Origin: Nitrospinota bacterium
Lineage (GTDB): Bacteria > Nitrospinota > Nitrospinia > Nitrospinales > VA-1
Length of the DNA: 64,000 nucleotides
Assembly: GCA_027619975.1 (NCBI GenBank)
Contig: JAQCGX010000010.1
Span: 1 to 64,000, forward strand
Reading direction: 5' to 3'
The position numbers and the translations under genes were made by a program. Of this stretch, positions 1-9,227 are shown one piece after another; within the stretch, counting starts at the first letter, position 1, and every line of letters starts with the position of its first letter. Under the pieces are notes generated by a model. That model saw only the letters and a program-made list of their open reading frames with translations. It was not told where the DNA came from and ran no database searches.

Positions 1-127
1 AGAAGAGTTCTCTTATTTTGACTTTGTAGAAGAAATGAGTGAAGATCTTGCTGATGATGATGAGGTAAAAGACAAGAAAAAATCTTTTGACTTTGATTCC
101 TACCTTAACTCAAACATTGATTACTGA
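1..127 (+). CDS. C-terminal end of an unknown acidic protein (partial)
   Basis: An open frame enters from the left edge (first full codon at position 2) and ends at TGA 125-127. It gives 41 residues that are rich in Asp, Glu, Ser and Phe with one short Lys cluster (DKKK). The composition suggests a disordered acidic tail. I cannot assign a family because the body of the protein lies outside the window. The TGA overlaps an ATG (TGATG) that opens only a 19-codon frame. Confidence 0.55.
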   Translation, partial: EEFSYFDFVEEMSEDLADDDEVKDKKKSFDFDSYLNSNIDY

Positions 128-385
128 TGAACTGGCCGGAACCGTACGAATCGCTTCCTGTGCTTAAATCCACGGGGATGGGATAACTGACTTTTACCTT
201 TTCCATAGCATGCCACCTTGCAAAAGTGTTAGACCTTTCTTGGCCTTTAAACTGCCTCTATTTTTTAACGGTATTGTTGAAAATAAACTTAATGCCTATT
301 TTGCAATATTTTTGAACCAATGAGAATTGAGTGATGGGATTTAATATTAATTTTCAAAAAGCAGCTTATTTTTTAATTAGATAGC

Positions 386-2332
386 TCAACTCTGATTCTC
401 TTGCAACCAGGCTTGAAACATTAATATATTCCATATCACATATTGCCAGTTTCTTTTCCCCGAAAGATGCTCAGACCATTTCAACCGCACCAACTCCGGG
501 TTGAAATAGCCTTCCCTTTGCAGCCTTTTTTCATCCATCAATTCCTCCGCCCATTCTCTTAGAGGTCCGCTCAGCCAGGTTCCCATTGGAACGCCAAACC
601 CCATCTTGGGCCTTTCGATCAGATTTCTGGGAACGTATTTATACAGAATTTGTTTCAACAGCCACTTGCTTTCCCCGTTTTTGACTTTCATGCTCATTGG
701 AATCCGCGCGGCAAACTCCACCACCCGATGGTCCAGCAGAGGGACTCTGGCCTCCAAACTGACCCCCATGCTGGCCCGGTCCACTTTGGTCAAAATATCG
801 TCCGGCAAATACGTGATGAGATCCAGAAACATCATTCGCGTGGTGTAATCGGGAAGAATTTTCCAGTCTTCTTTGGTCGAAAACGGGGTCGGGGGTTCCA
901 TCGACCCTAAAACCACGGACGATGGATTTTTCCAATGGGAAACCAGCCCGGTATAAAGGGCTTCACCATTTTCAGGATTCAACAAACTTGAAAGAACATG
1001 AAGCTTGTGCCCGGTATTTGCAAACCTCAGCTTGGGAGGAAGCATAAACCGGAGGCGATTGAAAATTCCATCCCAGATTTGCGGAGGAACGGTGACCAGG
1101 GCCTGGGAAATAAATTTTCTGAGCAAAAAAGGACACCACTTGATTTTATTCCAGATAATACTGGCCCGGTCGTAACGATGATAACCGGCTAAGAGCTCAT
1201 CTCCGCCATCCCCGGACAAACTCACGGTGACCTTTTTACGGGCTAATTCCGAAACGAGAAACGTCGGAATCTGCGAAGAGTCCGCAAACGGCTCGTCATA
1301 TAATGTGGGCAGTCGCGGTATGACCGCCCTGGCCTCCTCGGGAGTCACATAAAGTTCCGTATGATCGGTTCCCAGATGATTGGCCACCAGTTTGGCATGC
1401 TGGGCTTCGTTGTACTCATCCTCCAAAAACCCGATGGAAAAAGTTTTCACCGGTTGACTGCTTTGCGCCTGCATCAAGGCAACCACCGTGGATGAATCGA
1501 CGCCACCGGACAAAAAAGCCCCCAAGGGCACATCGGATATCATTCGCAGTTTGACGGCATCGGCCAGGAGGGTCTCAAATTGTTGCATGGCTTCCTGTTC
1601 CGATCCGGCAAATGGATTCCGTATTCCCTGCTCCACCACTTCCTTAGCCGACCAATAGGCGACAGAATCGGAAGCGTTTTTTGGGTCCTTCAGGGACAGG
1701 GTGAATATGTGACCGGGAAGAAGCTTTTTAATGCCTGCATAAATCGAATAGGGTGCGGGAATATAATTGTGGCGCATCAACAACGCCAGGGAGTTGCGGT
1801 CAATGACTCTTTTGAATTCAGGATGCGCTTGCAGCGCCTTCAATTCCGAGCCAAACAAAAAGGAATTTCCCTGCCAACCGTAGTAAAGGGGTTTAATGCC
1901 CAATCGGTCGCGCCCGAGGTGAAGCAACTGTTCTTTTTTATCCCACAGGGCAAAAGCGAACATGCCTATAAAATTCTTGACCGCTTTCTCTAATCCCCAT
2001 TCCTCGATGGCGGCCAGCATGACCTCGGTGTCTGAATGCCCTCGCCATTGGTTGCAACTCAATTGGTCACGCAGAGCCGCAAAGTTGTATACCTCTCCGT
2101 TATAAGCGATGACGTAACGCTCGCTGGCAGAGACCATGGGTTGGTGTCCCTGCGGCGAAAGATCCAGAATCGAGAGACGCCGGTGAGCCAACCCCAACGA
2201 CAATTGCGAATCCATCCAATAGCCTTCATCGTCCGGGCCCCGGTGGGTCAAGGCGGAATTCATTTGCCTTAAATAGTCCTCACACTTTGACCCGTCATTC
2301 GTTAAGTTGATGAAACCGGTAAGACCACACAT
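386..2332 (-). CDS. asnB: Asparagine synthase (glutamine-hydrolysing)
   Basis: Converts aspartate to asparagine with glutamine and ATP. Counting from the ATG at 2332, Cys2 (MCGLTGF) is the class II glutamine amidotransferase nucleophile, followed by RGPDDEG near 31-37 and YNGEVYNF near 77-84. The synthetase half has the PP-loop SGGVDSS at 275-281. I chose this start over an upstream TTG because Cys must follow the initiator Met. At 648 residues it matches the long AsnB type often found in exopolysaccharide or cell-surface loci, although no such cluster is visible here. It is a single gene with no close same-strand neighbour. The right side is a 690-bp gap that holds an inverted-repeat element. 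Confidence 0.93.
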   Translation of the reverse strand: MCGLTGFINLTNDGSKCEDYLRQMNSALTHRGPDDEGYWMDSQLSLGLAHRRLSILDLSPQGHQPMVSASERYVIAYNGEVYNFAALRDQLSCNQWRGHSDTEVMLAAIEEWGLEKAVKNFIGMFAFALWDKKEQLLHLGRDRLGIKPLYYGWQGNSFLFGSELKALQAHPEFKRVIDRNSLALLMRHNYIPAPYSIYAGIKKLLPGHIFTLSLKDPKNASDSVAYWSAKEVVEQGIRNPFAGSEQEAMQQFETLLADAVKLRMISDVPLGAFLSGGVDSSTVVALMQAQSSQPVKTFSIGFLEDEYNEAQHAKLVANHLGTDHTELYVTPEEARAVIPRLPTLYDEPFADSSQIPTFLVSELARKKVTVSLSGDGGDELLAGYHRYDRASIIWNKIKWCPFLLRKFISQALVTVPPQIWDGIFNRLRFMLPPKLRFANTGHKLHVLSSLLNPENGEALYTGLVSHWKNPSSVVLGSMEPPTPFSTKEDWKILPDYTTRMMFLDLITYLPDDILTKVDRASMGVSLEARVPLLDHRVVEFAARIPMSMKVKNGESKWLLKQILYKYVPRNLIERPKMGFGVPMGTWLSGPLREWAEELMDEKRLQREGYFNPELVRLKWSEHLSGKRNWQYVIWNILMFQAWLQENQS

Positions 2333-3028
2333 AAGCAATGATTTTTAATAAAATTTTTGGATAAATAAGTTTAGGGAGTTGGGCCAGAATTGAATGAGGA
2401 CGAAAAACGTCTGCAACCATACCAGCCCTGCGTAAATAGGTCCAGATTATATTAAAGAGACTTCTAAAATTGATATTCGCGGCCCTTCACAATCGCTTCC
2501 CTAGTTGCAAGGGATGGGATCATAGTCTTCGTTTGATTTTCAAGATGTCCTTTTATATTCCCCTGCAGGCAAGAGAGTGCGCTTTTATAGAAGTGATTCC
2601 CATACAAGGTCAATGGCAAATCCACAACTCAACCCATTGATTGTGACTTCTCCGCAACAACACCTGCATCAGATTTTAATATTCCTCGTCCATTCTCATC
2701 AAATCGGGAAGGGTTTGATTTTCTATCAAAAACTAGAAGAAGCAACAAATCATCCGCTGACAAAACCTGCCCCCGACTGCCCATCAACCGCCTAGAGCCC
2801 TTCCCAGGACTGGATTTCCACCCCACTCCCAGACATCAACAGATCATCACCCTATCGGATGTCAGAATTTATTCAACAGTGACATCGCCTTAACGAAATC
2901 TTAACACCCGCCCGGCATCATGAACCTCACGACAGTTTGATCCACATGGTTTCACACGGGCCGGATACCCATTTTGAATATTTCCCATGTTTCACAGTTA
3001 AAACAACTTTTAAAAAGAGAGGTCAATC
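2333..3028. other. Gene-poor interval
   Basis: About 700 bp lie between the asnB start and the small exported-protein gene. Short open frames exist on both strands (for example 2577-2795 plus and 2629-2826 minus), but they overlap each other, lack convincing ribosome sites and resemble nothing I know. The one structured object is the inverted-repeat element at 2456-2551. Confidence 0.5.
2456..2551. repeat. Inverted-repeat element, copy 1 (MITE-like)
   Basis: The left end reads AGAGACTTCTAAAATTGATA and the right end is GTTTGATTTTCAAGATGTCC, with a central hairpin TCCCT/AGGGA. It aligns along its whole length with the copy at 18653-18750. Flanks are TTAA on the left and TTTA on the right. It has no coding capacity. 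I infer a non-autonomous transposable element; a structured intergenic repeat of another kind is possible. Confidence 0.55.
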
Positions 3029-3448
3029 ATGTGTAAATTCCCAGGAAAAATTTTGATGCTTGCAACCATGGCTTTACTTCTGAGTGTCGGCTCAGCCGTT
3101 GCCGATCCCGCTTCCTCGGATTGGAACAACAGCTGGGGATTTCCTTCCCCTGCGGAAAAAGCCAACCTGCTAAACCAGGCGCTTGCCATTGAATTCGTTG
3201 AAGACGGCGGGTTCGACACTAATTACTATAGTACGGACAACAGCTCGAATTACAGCACGCAAAATTGCAACATCGATGGCGCTTGTTTTAATGGTAATGC
3301 GGTTGCCATTGGGAGCCAGGTAAATATTGATGTGAAAGGCGATGGCAATAACGTCGACGGCAATGCCACCACAGACGGAAACACAGCCGCGCAAAACAAC
3401 AATGGCGCAGGCTCCATCGATCAGAACAATGGCAACAACCCCTATTAA
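3029..3448 (+). CDS. Small exported Asn/Gly-rich protein of unknown function
   Basis: The 139-residue product begins with a clear signal peptide (MCKFPGKILMLATMALLLSVGSAVA, cleavage near residue 25). The mature part is short and dominated by Asn, Gly, Asp and Ser, with repeated N-N-G and D-G-N motifs from residue 70 onward and two Cys near 80 and 86. GAGAGG lies 8 bases before the ATG. Low-complexity Asn/Gly-rich secreted proteins include curlin-like and other surface adhesins, but I see no true curlin repeat and assign no function. A strongly led but truncated second frame follows at 3491. Confidence 0.75.
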   Translation: MCKFPGKILMLATMALLLSVGSAVADPASSDWNNSWGFPSPAEKANLLNQALAIEFVEDGGFDTNYYSTDNSSNYSTQNCNIDGACFNGNAVAIGSQVNIDVKGDGNNVDGNATTDGNTAAQNNNGAGSIDQNNGNNPY

Positions 3449-3490
3449 TTAATCATACAAACCTTTGAGATTTAGAAGGAGACGCTTCAT

Positions 3491-3529
3491 ATGTTTAACA
3501 AAAATTATAAAAAACTCATTCTGGTATAA
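3491..3529 (+). pseudogene. Truncated 12-residue frame with strong ribosome site
   Basis: AAGGAG at 3476-3481 sits 9 bases before an ATG that opens only MFNKNYKKLILV and then TAA. This basic and then hydrophobic start looks like the first half of a signal peptide. It follows the exported-protein gene by 42 bp. I read it as the remnant of a second exported-protein gene whose body has been lost; a tiny leader peptide is the alternative. Confidence 0.4.
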
Positions 3530-3648
3530 CCGCGCATTTAGTTTGGGAAAAAGTTGCAGTTAGTTTGGGATGGAAAGCCGGAAGGGAATTTACTGGGGTA
3601 TGAAAATTGCTTCAGGAAGAATTTGGCTAGTAAATTTCTCGGATTAAA

Positions 3649-4398
3649 TTATTTTTTGTCTTTCGGTAGGAAGTTTATGGAGTCGATCTGCCGCATGATT
3701 TTATCGGTTTCGGTCAAGGCCACGATAATGCCCTGCCAGTGGCGAATGTCGTCAATGGACAGCTTACGGCCTTTGCGGTCTTTCAGCCATTTCTGTGCCG
3801 GTTGATAACCGCCAATATAAAACTCCCACGCCACTTGCGGCACACCGCCGAAATACTGCGTGTCGTTGATCCAGACGTTTCCGTCCTCAAAGCGCGGCTT
3901 GTTAACCTCATGGTCGCCGTCCACCGGATAGGTGGTGATCGGGGCATTCAGCCTGTCGCTTTCCATTAAATGCAATTCACGAAGTTGTGTTCCGTATTCA
4001 GCCAAAGCATGGAAAGTTTCAGGATCGGATGGATACGGAATACGCGGAAAATCGGACTTTAAAAATTCAGCATAACGCTTGCGATAGGCAGAGCTGTGCA
4101 GGACGGCATAGATATAATCGAACAGGTTTTCCGGTGTCACATCTGAAACGGCATCTTTGAACTTTCCATAGATTTTTTGATCCAGATTTGGGGTCTTGGT
4201 TTCTAAAGCTTCAAGGTTCGCATGGTAAAGATAAAGAGGAAAAACACTGACACCACCACGACGATACAAATTTGTGTCCATCAGGGTATTAGACACAAAT
4301 ACAAGCTCCCACGGTCTTTCAGGTACTGCTAATCCTTGTCTTCCAACGCCAAGACATAAATTTTCCTTTTGTGGCGTGATCAACTCAGAAACCATCAC
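3649..4398 (-). pseudogene. Type ISP restriction-modification enzyme, C-terminal fragment
   Basis: The 249 residues resemble the C-terminal specificity region of single-chain type ISP restriction-modification enzymes: the VSN...FPLYLYH segment, then DVTPENLFDYIYAVLHS, DFPRIPYP, an L..LHLME stretch, VWIND..YFGGVP, and a WLKDRKGRKLS...HWQ end. Full-length members also carry nuclease, helicase and methyltransferase parts and run to well over 1000 residues. None of that is present. The same frame stays open upstream only to 4422, where a stop precedes it, and a divergent gene starts at 4485. This is therefore a 5'-truncated remnant that cannot act alone as a restriction system. Its 3' end is intact. 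Confidence 0.7.
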
Positions 4399-4484
4399 CT
4401 GTGACCATACTCTGGCCAGGTATCAATCCGAATACAATTGTGGATAAAGGAGAGTTTTTAATCCTCATGTCTGGAGTTTTTCAA

Positions 4485-5027
4485 ATGAAAAAAAATTTTC
4501 TGTTCCATAAATTACTTTTCGGCTTGCTATGTTTTTTAGTAACCCTCGTTTTTTCCGGTCCTCCGGTATCTGCAAATCAGAGTGTCACCCAATTCAAAAA
4601 GTTAAACCGCCATGTGGCCACTCTTTACAAATCCAAGCAATATGCGACAGCGGTTCCTTTTGCCTTACAGGCGTTGCAGTTGATGGACCATGATTTGCGG
4701 AGCAACCCCGCAGGGTTCGCTCAGGCCCTCAATAATCTTGGGGAGTTGAAGAGAAAAATGGGGGATCATACCACCGCCGAAGCCATGTTTTTACGCTCGC
4801 TTAAATTTTCTGCGAAGTTCCTCGATGAAAACCATCCATTGGTGGCTATTCTTTTCAACAACCTGGCTTTGCTCTATGAAAACCAGGGTAAATTTTCAGA
4901 GGCTCAATCGCTGTACCAGCGCTCCCTAAAAATAAGAGCGGAAACACTTGGCTCAAATCACCCGACAGTCGCAAATTTGGTCAATAAACTTTCAACTTTG
5001 AATAGAGACAGGGGTTTTCCTCAGTAA
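4485..5027 (+). CDS. Exported TPR-repeat protein
   Basis: From the ATG at 4485 (GGAG nine bases upstream) the product is 180 residues. It has a signal peptide (MKKNFLFHKLLFGLLCFLVTLVFSG...SANQ) and about three tetratricopeptide repeats of the kinesin-light-chain/CHAT type, seen as ALNNLGELKRKMGDHTTAEA and LFNNLALLYENQGKFSEAQS. An earlier ATG at 4467 is possible. TPRs mediate protein-protein contacts, probably in the periplasm; no enzymatic domain is present. It lies divergent from the type ISP remnant. Confidence 0.75.
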   Translation: MKKNFLFHKLLFGLLCFLVTLVFSGPPVSANQSVTQFKKLNRHVATLYKSKQYATAVPFALQALQLMDHDLRSNPAGFAQALNNLGELKRKMGDHTTAEAMFLRSLKFSAKFLDENHPLVAILFNNLALLYENQGKFSEAQSLYQRSLKIRAETLGSNHPTVANLVNKLSTLNRDRGFPQ

Positions 5028-5321
5028 AAAATTTTGACTGTTCAAATCAATCGGTCACTTAGGAATCAGTAAAGTCCCACATCCCAGATAAAATGGCCCC
5101 TTCCCTCAAATTTTACCGAAAATTCATAATCAATTTTCGAGTTCACCTTGTGTAAAATAAGGTTTGATGGTAACCTAGGCATGTTTTTTAGGCTGTTGAT
5201 TAATAGAGTCTTAAGTTTAAATTTCTTTCGTGGCCAAGTATCTGAAAATCTTTCTCTTTTAGGTTTTCAAAGTCTTTTAAAATCGAATCCAAAATTCTAC
5301 AGGTAAAAATTGCTTCCAGAC

Positions 5322-6653
5322 ATGGAGAAATATTTTAATCTTAATATTGCGGACGAAGTTCAAGACGATGTACCGCCGCATCTGAAGCGAAGCAAAATTG
5401 TTGCCCTCCTTAAAAAGGAATTCAATTTTGAGAACTCCCACCTACGGTTCACCTCCGAAAAGGGCAACGGCCTGCTCTCCAAATGTTTTAGTTACAACGC
5501 TCCCGACTTGGCAAAAGATCTGGGCATCTACCCATTTTTCCGGGAGATTGAGGAAACGGATGGAGCCTGGGTCACCATCAACGGGAAAAAAGTCCTTACT
5601 GTATCGACCAATAATTATCTGGGTTTGACTCAGGATTTGCGGGTGATCCGAGCCGGACAGGACGCTCTTGCCCGATTCGGCGCCGGTTGCACCGGCAGTC
5701 GCTTTTTGAACGGGACCTTCAGTCTGCATAATAATCTGGAAAAAGAGCTTTCCCGTTTTCTCAGTCGAGAAGATACCATTGTAATGTCCACCGGTTTCCA
5801 GGCCAACCAGGGAACCATTGCCTGTCTCCTGGGAAGAAAAGACATCGCTTTTTCGGACCGGGAAAACCATGCCAGCATTTATGAGGGATGCGCCATTTCC
5901 CCTGGGCAAACCGTCCGCTACCGTCATAACGACATGGATCACCTCGAACACAATCTAAAAAAATATTCCGACGTTGACGGCAAGCTCATTATTACCGACA
6001 GCATATTCAGTATGAGCGGGGACATCGCCAACCTTCCAGAAATTGTGCGGTTGGCCAGGGATTACAAGGCCACGGTCCTCGTGGACGAAGCCCACGGACT
6101 CGGTGTTTTAGGCGATCAAGGAAAAGGAGTGACCCATTATTTTAATCTGGAAAAAGAAGTCGATATCTATGTCGGAACTTTTTCCAAGAGCCTGGGGTCC
6201 ATCGGAGGGTTTGTTTCCGGCAAGAAAAAAGTCACTGAATTCATCCGTCACAAGGCATCCGCTTTCATATTCACAGCCGCGTTGCCCCCTGCATCCGTCG
6301 CTGGGGTTACAGAAGCTCTCGATATTATGATAAACGAACCGGAGCGCATGCAAACGCTCCATGAGAACACTTCTTATGTCAAAAAGGGATTCTTTGATAT
6401 GGGATTCCAGGTGAATAACAATCCCGTTCCCATTGTTCCCATTAAAATTGGCGGCGAAGAACTGACTTTATTGATGAATCAGCTTCTATTTGATGATGGG
6501 ATTTTTGCAGGCGTGGCGGTTTCCCCCGTAGTTCCTCCCCACAATGCCATGATCCGAACAAGTTTTACTTCCTGCCATAACCAAGAGGATTTGGACAAAG
6601 CGCTGGCGTCCTTTAAAAAGCTCGGAAAAAAATTGGGAATCATTTCTCAATAG
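5322..6653 (+). CDS. spt: Serine palmitoyltransferase-like PLP enzyme (alpha-oxoamine synthase)
   Basis: This is an alpha-oxoamine synthase (the fold-type I PLP enzymes that also include KBL and BioF), 443 residues from the ATG at 5322. Visible PLP features are His183 in the HASIYEG motif, the DEAHGLG motif at 255-261, and TFSKSLGSIGG with the Schiff-base Lys289. The combination of FLNGTFSLH, YRHNDM and SMSGDIANLPEIVRLA matches bacterial serine palmitoyltransferases, notably those of Bacteroidetes, better than KBL or BioF. The expected reaction condenses serine with an acyl thioester to give 3-ketosphinganine. The next gene encodes an NAD-dependent reductase/epimerase that could reduce the product. 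Another acyl-amino-acid condensation, such as autoinducer-type ketone synthesis, cannot be excluded. Confidence 0.75.
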   Translation: MEKYFNLNIADEVQDDVPPHLKRSKIVALLKKEFNFENSHLRFTSEKGNGLLSKCFSYNAPDLAKDLGIYPFFREIEETDGAWVTINGKKVLTVSTNNYLGLTQDLRVIRAGQDALARFGAGCTGSRFLNGTFSLHNNLEKELSRFLSREDTIVMSTGFQANQGTIACLLGRKDIAFSDRENHASIYEGCAISPGQTVRYRHNDMDHLEHNLKKYSDVDGKLIITDSIFSMSGDIANLPEIVRLARDYKATVLVDEAHGLGVLGDQGKGVTHYFNLEKEVDIYVGTFSKSLGSIGGFVSGKKKVTEFIRHKASAFIFTAALPPASVAGVTEALDIMINEPERMQTLHENTSYVKKGFFDMGFQVNNNPVPIVPIKIGGEELTLLMNQLLFDDGIFAGVAVSPVVPPHNAMIRTSFTSCHNQEDLDKALASFKKLGKKLGIISQ

Positions 6654-6858
6654 CGCGGGGCTGCGGCACCCCTCTCTATACGGTCCATTGTCCGAAGACC
6701 TATTCAGCATTCAGGATCATTCACAAATATTACGTGCCGATTAACGGCTCTATTTGGGCCGGTACCTCTCAATGTCCAAAGAAATACTGCCGTGCTGGGA
6801 AACCAGCGATTCCTGACCGTGGCTGAGGAAAAAGTTTATTCCTTAACTGAGATTATTC

Positions 6859-7866
6859 ATGAACCAAAAAGACACGCTGGGGCATTCCACCGTTTTGGTG
6901 ACAGGAGCTTCCGGATTTATTGGCAGTCACCTGGTCGATGCTCTGTTACAGCATCATTGCAAGGTTCATTGCCTGGTCCAGAGGACAAGCGACTTGCGCT
7001 GGCTCGACCGGACCAAAGTCCAGCTGCATTACGGAAGTTTAACAAAGTCCGTACCCCTCGAAGACTGTCTGGAAAAAATAGACTATGTATTTCATTGCGC
7101 CGGCCTGACCCGTGCAAAAACGAGGGAGGATTTTTTCCAGGTCAATGCCCATGCCTGTAAAGTTCTCTATGAAAAATGTGTCGCCCATGGGGAAAATATA
7201 AAACGAATCGTGCATATCAGCAGCCTGGCTGCCGTGGGCCCTTCTCTGCCGGGCCAACCGGTTGATGAGGACACCCCCTGCAAACCTCTCACCCATTATG
7301 GAAAATCCAAACTTGCCGGAGAGGAAATCGCCCGACACTATTCGACGTCACTGCCGATCGTAATCCTTCGTCCCCCTGTCGTTTATGGCCCCAGGGAAGT
7401 CAACTTTCTCTCTTTTATCAAAGGAATTTCCAAGGGCTGGAACCTGCAGTTAGGAAGCCGGCAACGCACCCTCTCCCTTATTTACATTACGGATCTTGTG
7501 CAAGCCATGCTCAGGGCCGCTGTTACTTCCTCGCCTAAAAATAATGTCTATTTCATTACCGATGGCGGCTACCACCTTTGGGACGAAGTGGTCGAAACAA
7601 CAACTCGACTGCTGAATGTTCGCATCCGCTCTATTCGAATTCCCGACGGTTTATTGATTTTTTTAGGACTCTTCATGGACTTTTTGTCCATCTACCTGAA
7701 AAACGCCCCGCTGTTGGATAGTCAAAGGATCACCGATATCCGACAAAGCACCTGGACCGCTTCATCCAATCGTTTTTTTGAAGATTTTAAATTTCAACCT
7801 CAATATGATTTGAAAAAAGGTTTATCGGAAACCGTGAACTGGAATAAAAAACACCGCTTCCTGTAA
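6859..7866 (+). CDS. NAD-dependent epimerase/3-beta-HSD-like reductase (CerR-like candidate)
   Basis: An extended short-chain dehydrogenase of 335 residues. The Rossmann motif GASGFIGSH lies near residues 16-24, and the catalytic YGKSK near 148-152 is preceded by an ISSLAA serine. A hydrophobic stretch around residues 255-280 (LLIFLGLFMDFLSIYL) suggests membrane association. It follows the serine palmitoyltransferase-like gene on the same strand after 205 bp. In Caulobacter-type sphingolipid synthesis an epimerase-like enzyme reduces the ketone, so CerR is the leading inference. The family also covers sterol dehydrogenases and sugar epimerases. Confidence 0.7.
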   Translation: MNQKDTLGHSTVLVTGASGFIGSHLVDALLQHHCKVHCLVQRTSDLRWLDRTKVQLHYGSLTKSVPLEDCLEKIDYVFHCAGLTRAKTREDFFQVNAHACKVLYEKCVAHGENIKRIVHISSLAAVGPSLPGQPVDEDTPCKPLTHYGKSKLAGEEIARHYSTSLPIVILRPPVVYGPREVNFLSFIKGISKGWNLQLGSRQRTLSLIYITDLVQAMLRAAVTSSPKNNVYFITDGGYHLWDEVVETTTRLLNVRIRSIRIPDGLLIFLGLFMDFLSIYLKNAPLLDSQRITDIRQSTWTASSNRFFEDFKFQPQYDLKKGLSETVNWNKKHRFL

Positions 7867-7952
7867 ACGCAGAACCCTGCCCAAGGATAGCCGGTCATCC
7901 TGAACCCACCCCGCGCACGGATTTTTTCCTCACCAAAAAAATAACCCGATCC

Positions 7953-8396
7953 TCATTCCTGCATCTTAAAGGACGATTTTGCATAGTAGGCCACCAGGTC
8001 TTTTACAGACAAGATGCCCACAATTTTTTCATCCTCGGTCACAGGCAAATGACGAATCTTATTGCTATGCATAAACTGGCTGGCCTCCTCAACCGGAAAA
8101 AACCGATCCATGGTTTGCAGTGGCTGGGCCATGATCTCGGTCACCTGTGTTGTTTCCGGATTCAATCCCAGGCCGACCACCTTGCGGGATAAATCGGTTT
8201 CGGTAACCATCCCCACATAAATATCAAACTCCTTGACCAGAAGGGAACCAATATTACTGGCCTGCATGTATTGCGCCGCCTCCTGGACCGTGGATTCGTG
8301 ATCTATACTGAATACCGGGGAACTCATAAACTCCCCAATCTCATCGAGCAAAATATCGGGATTCCCCGGTTCTTGTTTGGAAATATTTTTTGTCAT
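7953..8396 (-). CDS. CBS-domain pair protein
   Basis: 147 residues made almost entirely of two CBS domains: MSSPVFSIDHESTVQEAAQYM...VGMVTETDLSRKVV and then IMAQPLQTMDRFFPVEEASQFM...VGILSVKDLV. Such Bateman modules bind adenosine nucleotides and regulate partner proteins, but no effector domain is fused here. It is a close paralogue of the next gene upstream on the same strand (8498-8938), separated by about 100 bp. The pair probably arose by tandem duplication. Confidence 0.88.
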   Translation of the reverse strand: MTKNISKQEPGNPDILLDEIGEFMSSPVFSIDHESTVQEAAQYMQASNIGSLLVKEFDIYVGMVTETDLSRKVVGLGLNPETTQVTEIMAQPLQTMDRFFPVEEASQFMHSNKIRHLPVTEDEKIVGILSVKDLVAYYAKSSFKMQE

Positions 8397-8497
8397 GACT
8401 ATACGTCCCTTCTCAATAAGGAATAAAACTCAACATTATTTTGCTTTAATTTATTTTCCGTACATTCTCAGTTTAAATGAGCAGCCTTGACCATTTC

Positions 8498-8938
8498 CTA
8501 CCAGGTTCTCAATCTCGGATTGGCATAAAACGAAACCAGATCTTTGACAGATAGCACACCAATTATTTCACCATTTTTTGTTATCCCCAAATGGCGTATT
8601 TTTTTTTGGGCCATCAACTGATTGGCTTTTGCGACATGTTCCATACAATCCAAAGTGACTAAGGGTTCTGTCATTATTTGGGACACTTTTGTTGTTTCCG
8701 AATCCAGACCTTTGGCAACGACCTTGCGCGACAGATCATTTTCAGTGATAATTCCTACAAATTTGTCATTTTCCTTAACAAAAACAGATCCGATATGCTT
8801 CGTTTGCATGATTTGCGCCGCTTCCTGAACTGTGGAATCGTGGTCAATGCTGGACACTGGCGATGCCATGTAATCGCCGATTTCTTCCAAATGCGATTCA
8901 TGTTCTTTTGAAAAATGATGGGTCTCATGTCTGGTCAT
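8498..8938 (-). CDS. CBS-domain pair protein (paralogue)
   Basis: 146 residues from the ATG at 8938, which is preceded by AGAGGG; a GTG three codons earlier is less likely. It has two CBS domains with the same layout as its neighbour (ASPVSSIDHDSTVQEAAQIM..., ...IITENDLSRKVV, ...IGVLSVKDLVSFYA). The N-terminus is His-rich (RHETHHFSKEHESH), which could bind metal. A stand-alone regulatory nucleotide-binding protein is likely; the partner is unknown. Confidence 0.87.
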   Translation of the reverse strand: MTRHETHHFSKEHESHLEEIGDYMASPVSSIDHDSTVQEAAQIMQTKHIGSVFVKENDKFVGIITENDLSRKVVAKGLDSETTKVSQIMTEPLVTLDCMEHVAKANQLMAQKKIRHLGITKNGEIIGVLSVKDLVSFYANPRLRTW

Positions 8939-9227
8939 TCTAACCACCCTCTCTTCTCAAATATTTCATAAAAGAACGAGTATTGCGCTACTGAATGGGG
9001 AAACCGATCCCCATTCTTTAAAGTATTAAAATTTCAATTTATGGCGTATTTTTCATAACAACTCACAAGTTTTAATATAAGACCGGGATTTCAGCCCTGC
9101 CACTTTTTTTTATCCTTCAAGCCCTATTTGTTTGAAGTAAATTGATTTCATTGATAGTGGTTATAATTTCATAAAATCTGACTGCATTCAGGAACATTTT
9201 TTAAGACACGTAAAGGGTAATAAATCC

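Noticed and set aside
127-186. A 19-codon frame starting in the TGATG overlap after the partial first gene
   Set aside because: The TGATG overlap hints at coupling, but the frame is too short, has no ribosome site of its own and resembles nothing. It could be a truncated gene, but I cannot support it.
2577-2826. Overlapping 65-72-residue frames on both strands
   Set aside because: No ribosome sites, composition unlike coding sequence nearby, and mutual overlap.
5120-5150. GAAAATT/AATTTTC hairpin upstream of the serine palmitoyltransferase-like gene
   Set aside because: AT-only stem of 7 bp without further conservation; likely chance in AT-rich sequence.
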